Of a stretch of DNA of 64,000 bases, positions 35,157 through 45,227 are shown in pieces. Within the stretch, counting starts at the first letter, position 1. The number at the start of each line of letters is the position of its first letter. A program made the position numbers and the translations under genes. Below the pieces are notes generated by a model. That model was given only the letters and a program-made list of their open reading frames with translations, was not told the origin of the DNA and made no database searches. This stretch comes from Bog-473 sp963726005. Its GTDB lineage: Bacteria > Actinomycetota > Acidimicrobiia > Acidimicrobiales > RAAP-2. The DNA lies in contig CAVSAT010000001.1 of the NCBI GenBank assembly GCA_963726005.1, positions 1 through 64,000 of the forward strand, in the 5' to 3' direction.

Positions 35157-36173
35157 GTGGCTTTGGACGTTCCGGCCTCTTCGTCGGACGCAGAGCACCG
35201 AGTCGACGAGGCCGCCGAGCATCGGGTGGCCGACCGGTCGCCCATGGCGGCTCAAGCGGCCGGATTGGATACGCGCGCCTCCCGGCAGCTGACAGGCACC
35301 CGGATCGTCACGCCCACGATCGGCGTGCGCCAGCGGCTGCGCGAGATCTGGCTGTCACGCGAGCTGCTGATCTACCTGATCCGCACCGAGATCAAGGTCA
35401 AGTACAAGAACTCGGTTCTGGGGCTGGTGTGGTCGATGTTGGCCCCCGCCATGTCCCTGGTCATCTACTGGTTCGTGTTCGCCGTCGTGCTTCGCAACGG
35501 CATCCCGAACTTCGTGATCTACCTCTTCGCGGGGCTGCTGCTGTGGAACCTCTTCTCGCTTGGGGTGCTGACCGGCACCGGCGTGGTGGTCAACAACGCG
35601 GGGATCGTCAAGAAGGTGTCTTTCCCAAGGGAGATCCTGGCTCTGGCCTCCGTGGGTTCGGCCTGCGTCTTCTTCTTCTTCCAGTCGATCGTGCTCGTGC
35701 TCTTCATGGTCGTCGCGCACACGTCGCCGGCGTGGAACTACATCCCGGCGCTGCTGCTCGCCCTGGTCACCGGCGTCGTCCTGGCCTCGGCCATCGGGGT
35801 GCTGCTGTCCGCGGTCAATGTGTACCTGCGCGACACGCAGCACCTGATTGAGGTCATCCTGACCGCCTGGTTCTGGGCCTGCCCCATCGTGTACTCGTTC
35901 CAGCTGCAGATCGAGACGAGGCTGGGCCCGAAGGGTTGGACCTGGATCTACTTCCTCAACCCGATGGTGCCCCTGGTCCTGACGTTCCAGCGCTGCATCT
36001 ACGCGCACCCGGTCGTATCCATCCGCGGCGTCCCGAGTCAGGTGCTTCCCCCCGACGGCATGCTCTGGTACGTCGCCCTCGACCTCGGCGTGCTCGTCCT
36101 CTCGGCCGTCCTGTTCCTGGTCGCCCTGGCTATCTTCGGCCGACTCGAGGGCAACTTCGCCGAGGAGCTCTGA
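35157..36173 (+). CDS. ABC-2 type polysaccharide export permease (Wzm/TagG-like)
   Basis: A 338-residue inner-membrane protein with a cytoplasmic N-terminus of about 75 residues and six hydrophobic helices. The motif LIRTEIKVKYKNSVLGLVWS before helix 1 and WACPIVYSFQ are diagnostic for polysaccharide or teichoic-acid exporters, as is the FLNPMVPLVLTFQ loop. Partner ATPase lies 3 nt downstream. Exports a completed lipid-linked glycan across the membrane. Confidence 0.93.
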   Translation: MALDVPASSSDAEHRVDEAAEHRVADRSPMAAQAAGLDTRASRQLTGTRIVTPTIGVRQRLREIWLSRELLIYLIRTEIKVKYKNSVLGLVWSMLAPAMSLVIYWFVFAVVLRNGIPNFVIYLFAGLLLWNLFSLGVLTGTGVVVNNAGIVKKVSFPREILALASVGSACVFFFFQSIVLVLFMVVAHTSPAWNYIPALLLALVTGVVLASAIGVLLSAVNVYLRDTQHLIEVILTAWFWACPIVYSFQLQIETRLGPKGWTWIYFLNPMVPLVLTFQRCIYAHPVVSIRGVPSQVLPPDGMLWYVALDLGVLVLSAVLFLVALAIFGRLEGNFAEEL

Positions 36174-36176
36174 GCA

Positions 36177-37454
36177 GTGAGCGACTTCGCCGTCGACGTC
36201 CGCGACGTCTCCAAACGCTTCCGCCTGGCCCACGGCCAGTACAACTCGGTCAAGGAGCGCATCATCCACGGTGGCAAGCGCCAGGCCACGGAGGACTTCT
36301 GGGCCCTGCGTGAGGTGTCCCTCACGGTCCGCTCGGGCGAGACGGTCGGGATCCTGGGCCGCAACGGCTCGGGCAAGTCGACCCTCCTCAAGTGCATCTG
36401 CGGTGTGCTCCAGCCCACGTCGGGCGAGGTGGCCGTCCGGGGCAAGCTGGCGGGATTGCTCGAGCTCGGAGCTGGCTTCCAGCAGGACCTGACGGGCCGG
36501 GAGAACATCTACCTGAACGGATCGCTGCTCGGCATGTCCAAGCGCGATGTGGACAAGGTCTTCGACGCCATCGTCGACTTCTCCGAGCTCGAGGAGTTCA
36601 TCGACGGCCCGGTGAAGTTCTACTCGTCCGGCATGTACGTGCGGCTGGGCTTTGCCGTGGCGGTGAACATGGATCCCGACATCCTCGTCGTCGACGAGGT
36701 GCTGGCCGTAGGTGACGAGCGCTTCCAGCGCAAGTGCCTCAACCGGGTGAACCAGTTCCAGCGCGAGGGACGCACGATCCTCCTGGTGACACACTCGGCT
36801 GACACCGTGCGCAGCATCTGTGACAGGGGAGTGGTGCTCAGCCACGGACGGCTCATCGCTGAGGGCGAACCCGGCGAGGCAACGCGCATCTTCCGGGAGA
36901 GCCTCATGGCGGAGGGCGCCGGCATGTCGATCGCCGATCCGACCCTCGTCGCGGTGCCTGCCATGCCGACGTCAGGCGCCGCCGCCGACCTGCCCGACAC
37001 CGAGCGCCCGGTCCGGATCCGCTCCGTCCACCGCGTGTTCTCGGGCGACAACACGGTCCCATACATGCGCTCGGGCGACGACCTCACCATCCGGGTCGAG
37101 TTCGAGACGCTCTACCCCGTCGACGACGTCGTGTTCTCCCTCGACGTGCGTGACTCTGACGGCAACTCCATCATGCGGACCGACACCTCCATCATCGGCA
37201 TGCCGATCGACGCCCCCCCGGGGACGAGCGTCATGCACTTCGGCATCACGCAGATGCCGTTGCTCGACGGCTCCTTCTCCTTCGCCATCGGGATCCAGAG
37301 CCGTGGCGGCATCCTCTACGACTGGCGGGAGGAGGCGGGGACGTTCGAGGTGATGAACCCGGGCAAGACGACGGGGCTGCTCCGCATGAGTGTGCACGCG
37401 GCGCTCATCTCGACCGAAGGCGTCGGCTCGGCCGCGCTGGCGCAGCCCGGCTGA
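36177..37454 (+). CDS. Polysaccharide export ABC ATPase with C-terminal Wzt-type domain
   Basis: A 425-residue ATPase. Walker A GRNGSGKSTLLK, signature YSSGMYVRLGFAVAV and Walker B DILVVDEVLAVGDERFQRKC are intact, within residues 1-245. Residues about 275-410 form a beta-sandwich Wzt C-terminal domain (IRSVHRVFSGDNTVPYMRSG), which in Wzt binds the modified glycan end and couples termination to export. This suits the several methyltransferases nearby, since a methyl cap is a known recognition signal in the O9a system (an analogy). Confidence 0.93.
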   Translation: MSDFAVDVRDVSKRFRLAHGQYNSVKERIIHGGKRQATEDFWALREVSLTVRSGETVGILGRNGSGKSTLLKCICGVLQPTSGEVAVRGKLAGLLELGAGFQQDLTGRENIYLNGSLLGMSKRDVDKVFDAIVDFSELEEFIDGPVKFYSSGMYVRLGFAVAVNMDPDILVVDEVLAVGDERFQRKCLNRVNQFQREGRTILLVTHSADTVRSICDRGVVLSHGRLIAEGEPGEATRIFRESLMAEGAGMSIADPTLVAVPAMPTSGAAADLPDTERPVRIRSVHRVFSGDNTVPYMRSGDDLTIRVEFETLYPVDDVVFSLDVRDSDGNSIMRTDTSIIGMPIDAPPGTSVMHFGITQMPLLDGSFSFAIGIQSRGGILYDWREEAGTFEVMNPGKTTGLLRMSVHAALISTEGVGSAALAQPG

Positions 37455-37467
37455 GCGGAGTCGCACG

Positions 37468-38483
37468 ATGAGCGACACGGAGGCGACGCTGCCGGCTGAT
37501 CCGCGCGCCTACCTCGACCAGGTCATGGCGGAGATCGCCGAAGAGGTCCGGGCGCGCCGCGCGCCTCGGGCGACCTGCCACCCAAGCTCGAGCGCGAGCT
37601 CGACGAGCTGTTCCTGGCCCATTCCCCGGTGGCCGGTCGCGGGGGCGACCTCGGGGAGGCCCTCAGGATGGTCGACGCCGCCACCTTCATCGACCCCGTT
37701 GTGCCCGTCGACTCGGAGCGCGCCGCCGGCGCAGCGGTGAAGAAGGGGATGCGGTCGCTGCTGCTCTGGTACGTGGGATGGGTGACGCACCAGATGAGCC
37801 AGTCGGCCGCCGCGGTGAGCCGCGCCCTGCACATCGTCGACGACCGGCTGAAGGAGCTCGAGCGCCAGGTGGAGGTCCAGCGCGTCCCGGAGGCCGGCGT
37901 GGTCGAGTTCCCGTCGTTGCACGGCCCGGAAGGCTGGTGGGTCGAGCCCGCAGTGGCTGCGGTGGCGACGGCGCGCGGCCGCATCCTCCACGCCGCCTGC
38001 GGGGACGGCTGGTTGGTCCGGCGCATCGCGGCGGCCGGCGGCGATGCCTACGGCGTCGATCCCCGCCCCCGCGTCGTCGACCGCGCCGAGCTCGGCCCGA
38101 TGGACGTGCGGGAAGAGCCCGTGGCCGAGCACCTGCGCGCCGCCGCCCCCGCCGGCCTGGGGGCCGTCGTGCTGAGCGGCATCGTGGAGGGGATGGCAGG
38201 CGGCGAACGGGCCCAGCTCCTGAGCGCAATCAGCAGCCGGCTCGCCCCGGGAGGGACCCTGGTGATCCATTCGGTGAGCCGGGCGGCCTGGGACGCCGTC
38301 GACGCGCCGGCGGAGGCCGACCTCGCGCCGGGCCGCCCGCTGCGGCCCGAGGCGTGGTGCCGGCTCTTGGGGCAGGGAGGGTACGAGGACACGACGGCCC
38401 GGCCCGGCCCGACCGGTGCCGACTTCCTCGTCACGGCGGTCCGCGCCGACATCGTCACGCCGTACGCGCCTGTCGAGCGGTGA
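37468..38483 (+). CDS. SAM-dependent methyltransferase, glycan locus copy 1 (frameshifted)
   Basis: The N-terminus (from ATG 37468, PRAYLDQVMAEIAEEVRARR) and the rest (DLPPKLERELDELFLAHSPV, in another frame) join by adding one base near 37565. The C-terminal half has a Rossmann-like methyltransferase core: GRILHAACGDGWLVRRIAAA, AYGVDPRPRVVD, AVVLSGIVEGMAGGERAQLL and a late GGTLVIHSVSR. It is homologous over its length to the methyltransferase at 44229, with the same ILHAACGDG/IVHADCGEG and VVLSG blocks. It overlaps the next glycosyltransferase gene by 4 nt. Confidence 0.78.
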
Positions 38484-39586
38484 GCGCCGCCGGCGGGGGG
38501 CCGGTGGCCGTCCACCAGTTCATCCCGACCCTCAACCCGCACGATGCGACGGGGACGCACACCATCAAGCTGCGCCACGCCCTGCGTGCGGCCGGCTGGC
38601 GATCGGAGATCTTCGCCGAGGCGATCCACGACGACCTGGCCGCGCTCGCCCACAAGCACTGGACGTACCCCGAACACGCGGCGGAGGGCGACGTGGCGAT
38701 CTACCAGTTCACGACGTCGTCGGCCGTGGCACCGTATCTGGCCGAGCGCGGGCTGCCGCTGATCCTCGACTTCCACAACTTCACCGGGCCCGAGTTCTTC
38801 GACGGCTGGGAGCCCCGCAGCGTGCAGCGCGCCGCCCGGGCGGCCGACGAGCTCGGGCTGCTCGCCCCCCAGGCCGTCCTCGGCCTGGCCAAGAGCCGCT
38901 TCAGCGAACACGAGCTCCGGCGGGCGGGCTGCCGGCGCACGGCCATCGTGCCCGTCCTCGCCGACTACCGCCGCGTCACGACCGGGCCCGATCCGCGGGT
39001 GGCCGCGGAGCTGGCCTGCCTGCGTCACGGTGGTGGTGCCGACGTCCTCTTCGTGGGGCGGGTCGTGTCCTCCAAGGCGCAGCACGAACTCGTCAAGGCG
39101 CTGTGGGCCTACCGTCGCCTCTACGACCCGAGGGCGCGCCTGCACCTCGTCGGGAGCACGTCGAGCTACGAGTACAACAAGGCGCTGCTCGGGTTCGTCC
39201 ACGACCTCGGACTCACGCGTGCGGTCCGCATCACCGGTGAGGTGTCGGACGCGTCGCTCGCCGCCCACTTTGCTGCCGCCGACGTCTACCTGTCGCTCTC
39301 GGCGCACGAGGGATTCGGAGTGCCGCTCGTCGAGGCGATGGTGGCCGGGGTGCCGGTCGTGACCCGTGGCGCGGGCGCCGTGGTGGACACGGTCGCCGAT
39401 GCCGCGGTGGTCCTGGCGGCCGCGGATCCCACCTATGTCGCAGCCGCCGTGCACCGGGCATGCATCGACGACCGTCTGCGCGCCGCGCTGATCTCCTCGG
39501 GGCGACGCCGCGCGGCCGAACTGTCAGGGGAGAAGGCGGCCGCCAGCCTGGTGGACGCGATTGCCGCCGTGGTGGGACGACCGTGA
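38480..39586 (+). CDS. Family 4-like glycosyltransferase, glycan locus paralogue 1
   Basis: A 368-residue GT-B enzyme. N-terminal VHQFIPTLNPHDATGTHTIK and LILDFHNFTGPEFFDGWEP form the locus-specific signature; the C-terminal domain has DVLFVGRVVSSKAQHELVKA and the nucleotide-sugar site SAHEGFGVPLVEAMVAGVPV (Ex7E). GTG start coupled by GTGA to the methyltransferase. The sugar donor is unknown. Paralogous to genes at 45224, 46315 and 47412. Confidence 0.88.
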   Translation: MSAAGGGPVAVHQFIPTLNPHDATGTHTIKLRHALRAAGWRSEIFAEAIHDDLAALAHKHWTYPEHAAEGDVAIYQFTTSSAVAPYLAERGLPLILDFHNFTGPEFFDGWEPRSVQRAARAADELGLLAPQAVLGLAKSRFSEHELRRAGCRRTAIVPVLADYRRVTTGPDPRVAAELACLRHGGGADVLFVGRVVSSKAQHELVKALWAYRRLYDPRARLHLVGSTSSYEYNKALLGFVHDLGLTRAVRITGEVSDASLAAHFAAADVYLSLSAHEGFGVPLVEAMVAGVPVVTRGAGAVVDTVADAAVVLAAADPTYVAAAVHRACIDDRLRAALISSGRRRAAELSGEKAAASLVDAIAAVVGRP

Positions 39587-40788
39587 GCAAGAAGGTCGCG
39601 TTCGTGACGCCGCGCTACGGGCCGGAGATCATGGGTGGCGCCGAGACCGCGGTGCGCCAGCTGGCCGAGCATCTGCGTGCCTCCACCGACTGGGAGGCCG
39701 AGGTCCACACCACCTGCGCACTCGACGCCATCACCTGGGACGACGTCCTCGATCCCGGGCCGGCGGACGTCAACGGCGTTACCGTGCACCGGCATCCGTC
39801 CGCGCACGGCCGCCTGCCCGACTTCTACGGACTCGACGGGACCGTGCGGCTGGCCCCCCGCCTGGCGACGCGGGAACAAGGGGAGCGGTGGGTCGACTAC
39901 AACGGTCCCGTCTCCCCCCAGCTGGTCGACGCCGTGTCCGCGTCGGACGCCGACGTCGTCGCCTTCTCCCCGTACCTCTACCACCCGACGGTGGCGGCCA
40001 TCGGCAAGGTCAAGGTGCCCGCGGTGTTCCACCCGGCGGCGCACGACGAGCCGGCGTTGTACCTCCCGGTGTTCCGCGGCACCTTCTCCAGCGCGGACGC
40101 CTTCTGCTTCTACACGGCCTCCGAGCGCGGCCTCGTCGAGCGGATGTACCCGGTGGCGGAGCGCCCCCAGATCGTGCTCGGCCTCGGAGTCGGTGACTCC
40201 GAGGGTGCCGGCCGCACCGGCCGCGAGGTGTTGGGGCTGGGGGAGCGTCCCTACATCGTCAGCGTCGGCCGGGTCGACGAGCACAAGGGTTCCAAGATGC
40301 TTGCCTCGTACTTCGCCACCTACAAGGAGCGGCATCCCGGGCCGTTGGCCCTGGCCCTCGTCGGACCCGTCTCGGTGGAGCTCCCGCCGCACCCCGACAT
40401 CGTCGTGACGGGCGCCGTCGACGAGCCCGACAAGTGGGACATCGTGCACGACGCCCTGGTCGCGGTGTCTCCCTCCGCGCTCGAGTCGTTCTCCCTCGTG
40501 GTGATCGAGGCCTGGGTCGAGCGGGTCGCCGTCCTGGTCAACGGCAGCTGCGGGCCGACGCGGGAGCATTGCGAGCGCTCGGGCGGGGGCCTGTGGTTCA
40601 CCTCGTACCCGGAGTTCGAGGCGGTGCTCGAGCGGCTGGTGTCCGACGCCGAACTGCGCGCCACCCTGGGTGGGCGCGGACGCGCCTTCGTCGACCGGCA
40701 CTTCCGGTGGCCCGTGCTCGTCGCGCGCTACGACGAGTTCCTGACCTCCGTCGTGGCGAGGGGGCGGGGCGCGCCGAGCCTGTTCTGA
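39583..40788 (+). CDS. Family 4 glycosyltransferase
   Basis: A 401-residue GT-B glycosyltransferase with VAFVTPRYGPEIMGGAETAV at the acceptor side, RPYIVSVGRVDEHKGSKML and the C-terminal VAVSPSALESFSLVVIEAW. It differs from the four signature-sharing paralogues in having the more common RYGPxxGGAE start. GTG start overlaps the upstream stop, so genes 37468-40788 form one coupled unit after the ABC exporter. Confidence 0.9.
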   Translation: MSKKVAFVTPRYGPEIMGGAETAVRQLAEHLRASTDWEAEVHTTCALDAITWDDVLDPGPADVNGVTVHRHPSAHGRLPDFYGLDGTVRLAPRLATREQGERWVDYNGPVSPQLVDAVSASDADVVAFSPYLYHPTVAAIGKVKVPAVFHPAAHDEPALYLPVFRGTFSSADAFCFYTASERGLVERMYPVAERPQIVLGLGVGDSEGAGRTGREVLGLGERPYIVSVGRVDEHKGSKMLASYFATYKERHPGPLALALVGPVSVELPPHPDIVVTGAVDEPDKWDIVHDALVAVSPSALESFSLVVIEAWVERVAVLVNGSCGPTREHCERSGGGLWFTSYPEFEAVLERLVSDAELRATLGGRGRAFVDRHFRWPVLVARYDEFLTSVVARGRGAPSLF

Positions 40789-40810
40789 CCGCGGACCCGG
40801 GCCAGGACGG

Positions 40811-41722
40811 TCAGGTCTCGCGGCGTCCCACCACCGTGTACATCCGCTGATCGACGGCTTCGCTCGTGATGTCGTGCGCCAGGTGGTGGTGCTGGGTGTG
40901 CGTGGTCGTCTCGGTCTGCGCGAAGCCGAGCCTGGAGAGCATCGACACCACCGCCCCCGGGTAGATCGACCACCAGTTGGTCAGGTGGTGCTCGGCCGAA
41001 GGCGAGAAGCGCATGATGTTGGAGTCGGGTGGGTTCTCGTCGTCCTGCAGCGGCTCGGTGACGATCATCGTCTCGGTCGTGCGACGCGCCGCCTGTGAGA
41101 GAGCGCCCCAGGGCTCGCGCAGGTGCAGGAGAATGGCCCCGACCACGGTGATGTCGAACGTGCCGAGGTCGGCCGGCATGTCGTAGATGTTTCCCTGGAC
41201 GAACGTCGCCGAGGATCCCAGGGTGCGGTGCAGGTACCACCACGCGTCGTGATTCCGGTCGATCGTGTCCTGCATGACGCGCCGCCGCTCCTCGGGCTCC
41301 TCGCGACCCCTGAAGGGCAGGACGTCGATGGAGACGTCGAATCCCGCCTCGAAGGCGACGACCTCGGCCCCCATGCGCTCCAGGTAGAAGGTCAGGTAGC
41401 CGGTGGCCGGGCCGAGCTCGAGGACCCGCTTGCCGGCGACGTTCACCCCGCCGAGATAGGCGGGCTCGTGGCCGCGTAGGTCCCAGGCCCCGGGAAGCAC
41501 CCGGCCGTCGGGCAACGCGACGGTGTGGTACCAGACCAGGTCGCTGAGGTCGGCGTCCTCACGCCCCTTCGACTGCGCCGCCTGGAACTCGGGGTCGAGC
41601 TGGCCGAGATAGTCCCGGGGCGGGTAGGCCGGAAGCAGGGGGCCGCGCCGTGTGCGGTCGGCAGCCGGGGTCGGGTCCGGCTCGTCGGGGTCTGTTCGCT
41701 CGGAGCCATGTCGGCGCAACAT
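40811..41722 (-). CDS. Class I SAM-dependent methyltransferase
   Basis: A 303-residue methyltransferase with motif I RVLELGPATGYLTFYLERMG, the acidic end of strand 2 (VVAFEAG), TFDITVVGAILLHLREPWGA and a tRNA-mnm5U-like LTNWWSIYPGAVVSMLSRLG end. Related proteins occur in exopolysaccharide loci. Lies on the opposite strand, immediately downstream of the repeat-propeller gene (41781-44124). Confidence 0.85.
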   Translation of the reverse strand: MLRRHGSERTDPDEPDPTPAADRTRRGPLLPAYPPRDYLGQLDPEFQAAQSKGREDADLSDLVWYHTVALPDGRVLPGAWDLRGHEPAYLGGVNVAGKRVLELGPATGYLTFYLERMGAEVVAFEAGFDVSIDVLPFRGREEPEERRRVMQDTIDRNHDAWWYLHRTLGSSATFVQGNIYDMPADLGTFDITVVGAILLHLREPWGALSQAARRTTETMIVTEPLQDDENPPDSNIMRFSPSAEHHLTNWWSIYPGAVVSMLSRLGFAQTETTTHTQHHHLAHDITSEAVDQRMYTVVGRRET

Positions 41723-41780
41723 GAGGGGCCACCTTAGACACCCCGGGCGCAGCGGTCGGACCCGGGACCACCACGGAGGG

Positions 41781-44124
41781 TCAGAACCCGTCCATCCCGA
41801 CCATGGGCCGATTCAGCGCCCGCCCGCCCATGGAGCCGCGGAATCGGCGCGTCGCCGTAGGCGAAGATGCCGCCGTCGGACGCAACGAACCAGTAGCCCT
41901 GTCCGTCGCCGGTGGACTGCATCGCCACCACCGGCTGGTTGAGGCGGATGCTCCCGGTCGACCCGTAGAACGGGGCGCCGAACGAGAACACGCCGCCGTC
42001 GGATCCGACCAGCCAGTACCCGCCGGTCACCGGGTCCGGCGTGATGCCCACGATGGAGCCGTTGAGGTGCAGCGATCGTGTGTCGCCCGCGAAGATGGCG
42101 TCGCCGTACGGGAACACCGTGCCCGTCGTGCTCACCAGCCAGTAGCCGAGGCCGTCGGGAGTGGCGGCCATGCCGACGATGTCCTGCCCCGGGACGTTGG
42201 CGGCCGAGCCGTAGAAGCCGGCGTCGCCGTACGTGAAGATGCCGCCGTCGGATGCGACGAGCCAGTAGCCCTTGCCGTCGGGGGTCGCCGCCATGCCCAC
42301 CACGGGGGCGTTGAGGTGGAGCGACCCGGTCGAGCCGTAGAACCCGGCGTCGCCGTAGTCGAACACCCCGCCGTCGGACGCCACGAGCCAGTACCCGCCC
42401 TGCCCGGGGACGGCGGCCATGCCGACGACCGGCTTGTTCAGCGCGATGCTCCCCGTGCTGCCGCAGAAGTCCTGCCCGAAGGCGAAGATCCCGCCGTCGG
42501 AGGCCACCGTCAGGTACCCGTTCTGCGCCGCCGGCGGTCGGTGGCACGGGCCGAGGCTGTTCCCGCCACCGATGAAGCCGCTCAATGCCGCGTCGTGGTG
42601 GAACTGGGGCCAGCCGCCGGCTTCGCCCGCCCGGCTGCCCACCGAGCCGGTCACCTCGAAGTGCTGCACGATGCCCTGCACGTCCGGCGAGCCGCTCAGA
42701 CCGAAGTACCCCGCCACCGTGATGCCGATCGTGCCGTTCGGGTCGGCGGTGACCAGGGGAGCGTTCTGGAATCCGAAGACCTTCCCGGAGGGCACGCCGG
42801 CGTTGCCGGAACCGTCGTCGAAGGTGGCCACCACCGCCCCGGTCTGGCCGTCGAGGATCCAGACCCCCTTGACCGTCGGCACGATGACGTCCTGGTAGCC
42901 GCTTCCGGTGAGGTCGGCCGTGGTCACGGACCCGAAGACGGAATGGCTCACGTCGGTGTGCCAGATCGGTGCGCCCGTGGCGGCGTTGAGTGCCCAGACA
43001 GAGCCGTCGTTCCCGCGCACGGTGCCCTCGACCACGGCGAGCTGGCCGTTGTTCTGAATGTTCGCCAGTGCGGGGCTGCCCGCGGTGGTACCGTCCAGCG
43101 TCGTGCTCCAGGCCTGGTTGCACTTGGTGTCGAAGACCTTGACCGTGTTCTCGTCGCTGCCGCCGAAGAAGCTGCCCGTACCCGTCGCGATCCCGTAGGC
43201 GCCGCCCGGGAGGATGGGGCCGACCGCAGGCGAGGAGTCGACCTCTTCGTTTGTGTTGGCGGTGCAGATCACGCCGCCGTGGTCGTTGTAGATGCGCACG
43301 TGGCCGCCGTTGGAGTAGTGCGTGCCGAGGGCGAAACCGTTGGACGACGCACCGCCGGCGACGAAGTTGTCCGAGCCGGAGGCGTACAGATCACCGACGG
43401 CTGCGGTGGAGAACACACTGTCGGCGGAGAACTGCGGCCAACCGGTTGCGGGCGCACCGCTGGCGCTGTTGAGCGCGTACGTCATCTGGCCCAGCGAGCC
43501 ACCCTCGACGAGCGATCCGCCGTCCGCGAGCGGGAGCGACGCCTGCACGCCACCGTCAGGGGCCGAGTCGGTGCTCGGGTTCGACACCACCTGGTTCCAC
43601 AAGGCCCCCCCGTTCGGCACGTACGAGTAGTACCCGCCGTCGACGGGCGAAGCCGCGTTGCCGGCCCCGAAGTAGAGGTTGCCGTTGCCGTTCACCGACG
43701 CGGTCGAGTCGATGGGCGGGCTCCCGGGGACCTCTATCCCGTTCACGCCGGTCGCGGGCGAGCCACCGCCCGGGTTGCCGTTGGCGCAGCCCTGGCCCGA
43801 ACCGATGGTGCTCCCCGTCCCGCCGCCCCAACCCGGGACCACCAATCCGGTCTGCAAGTTGAGCCCGTAGAGGGCGCCCTGCCGGTCGCCGACTTCCACC
43901 GCCGGGGTGCCACCGTCGTTGAACAGCACGGGCGAGGCTTGGGCGATGCCGCACGGCGCGTCGTTGAGAATGGTGCCCGCCGTCGCGGTGTTCCACGTCT
44001 CGCTCAGCGCCACCGGTGGCACCGCCGCGGCGTCGGGCGCCGCGAGCGCGCCGGCCGCGAGGCCCGCTCCCGCCGTGGAGGTCACTGCCAGCATGAGGCG
44101 CGTCAGCTTGCACGCGTGCGTCAC
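41781..44124 (-). CDS. Secreted PQQ/FG-GAP-like propeller with six C-terminal GYWLVASDGG repeats (3' frameshift)
   Basis: About 780 residues. An N-terminal signal peptide (hydrophobic run after KLTRLML ending AAPDAAAV) is followed by a beta-propeller-like region of about 480 residues (repeats such as TPAVEVGDRQGALYGLNLQT, ALANIQNNGQLAVVEGTVRG, TADLTGSGYQDVIVPTVKGV). The last 280 residues are six tandem units of about 46 residues with the core GYWLVASDGGIFxYGDAGFY and GSTGSLHLNxPVVGMAATPD. The frame as given misses the proper end; removing one base near 41856 gives the final GSMGGRALNRPMVGMDGF and stop at 41781. Probably an exported surface protein. Confidence 0.8.
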
Positions 44125-44228
44125 GTCGCCAAAGTTCCCATTCAGCTCCCCGAAGGTAGTCGCTCAGGGCCGGGTCTGAATTGACGCCTCCTGACCAGCA
44201 AAGCGCATCGCCGGTAGCATCGAGCGCC

Positions 44229-45227
44229 GTGCCCGCAGCCCTTCCCCCCGACGGCGGTGCCCCTGACGCGTCCGGTCGGAGTGAGGACGACGACGCCACG
44301 GGCGGCGGCGGAACAGACGAGGAGCGTGCAGCCGAGGCGCTGCGGACGGCCTTCGCTCGGCTGGCACCCCAGGGGAGCGACGCGTGGAACTTCCTGGCGG
44401 CGTTCACGCATCTCGGCGACCGCTACGGCCCGTACCACCCCGGCGCGTCGGAGCTGTCGGACGCACTCGAGACCCAAAGCCGCGCCGGCGGGCGGCCGCC
44501 CGGGCGCCTGCGTGGGCGGCGCCGCGGTGGGGAGCGGCCGGTAGACGGCGCGCCCAGCGAGCTGGAGGAGGCCATGGGTCATGTGGTGGAGGCCTTGCGA
44601 TTCCTCTCCGCTCGTGTCGCGACGCTCGAGGCACGGCTGGCCGACGAGGACCGGCCCGTCGAGGGCGCCGCCTGGCTCGCCCCGGCCCGCGAACTGGGCC
44701 CGTGGGCCGGTCCGGTCGCGGCACACGTGCTGGCGCGCAGTCCAGGAGGCGACATCGTGCACGCGGACTGCGGCGAGGGTGTCCTCCTCGACGCGCTCGC
44801 CGGCCGCGGCGTGGTGGCACGCGGGGTGGAGCCTCGCGGCGCGGTCGCCCTGCACGCGCTCGAGCGCGGGTACTCGGTCACCATTGCCGAGGCGTCCGAG
44901 TACGTGGCCAACCTGCCCTCCGGCTCGGTGGGTGGCGTCGTCCTGAGCGGGGTCGTCGACCGCCTTCCTCTGCACGCCCTTGTTCCTCTCCTCCACGACT
45001 GCCGGCGCGCCCTCGCGCGCGCCGCGCCGCTCGTCGTCGTCTCCGAGCCCGCGGCCGCCGCCGCGTCGTGGGAGGCGTCGGCACGCGACCTGACGCAGGG
45101 GCGCCCGCTGCACGAGGCGACCTGGGAACTGCTGCTGGACCGGGCGGGGTTCATCGAGGTGGCACCGCTGCTCGATGGGGCCGGGGGAGACGGCCGGTTC
45201 GCCCTGTCCGCTGCCACCCCCTCGTGA
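44229..45227 (+). CDS. SAM-dependent methyltransferase, glycan locus copy 2
   Basis: A protein of about 332 residues, or 348 if it starts at 44181. An Asp/Gly-rich disordered N-terminus and a linker helix (LEEAMGHVVEALRFLSARVA) precede a methyltransferase-like domain: DIVHADCGEGVLLDALAGRG, ARGVEPRG, VGGVVLSGVVDRLPLHALVP, PLVVVSEPAAAAASWE. It is the second copy of the type at 37468 and shares the domain order and the coupled glycosyltransferase after it. The stop overlaps the next GTG. Confidence 0.8.
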   Translation: MPAALPPDGGAPDASGRSEDDDATGGGGTDEERAAEALRTAFARLAPQGSDAWNFLAAFTHLGDRYGPYHPGASELSDALETQSRAGGRPPGRLRGRRRGGERPVDGAPSELEEAMGHVVEALRFLSARVATLEARLADEDRPVEGAAWLAPARELGPWAGPVAAHVLARSPGGDIVHADCGEGVLLDALAGRGVVARGVEPRGAVALHALERGYSVTIAEASEYVANLPSGSVGGVVLSGVVDRLPLHALVPLLHDCRRALARAAPLVVVSEPAAAAASWEASARDLTQGRPLHEATWELLLDRAGFIEVAPLLDGAGGDGRFALSAATPS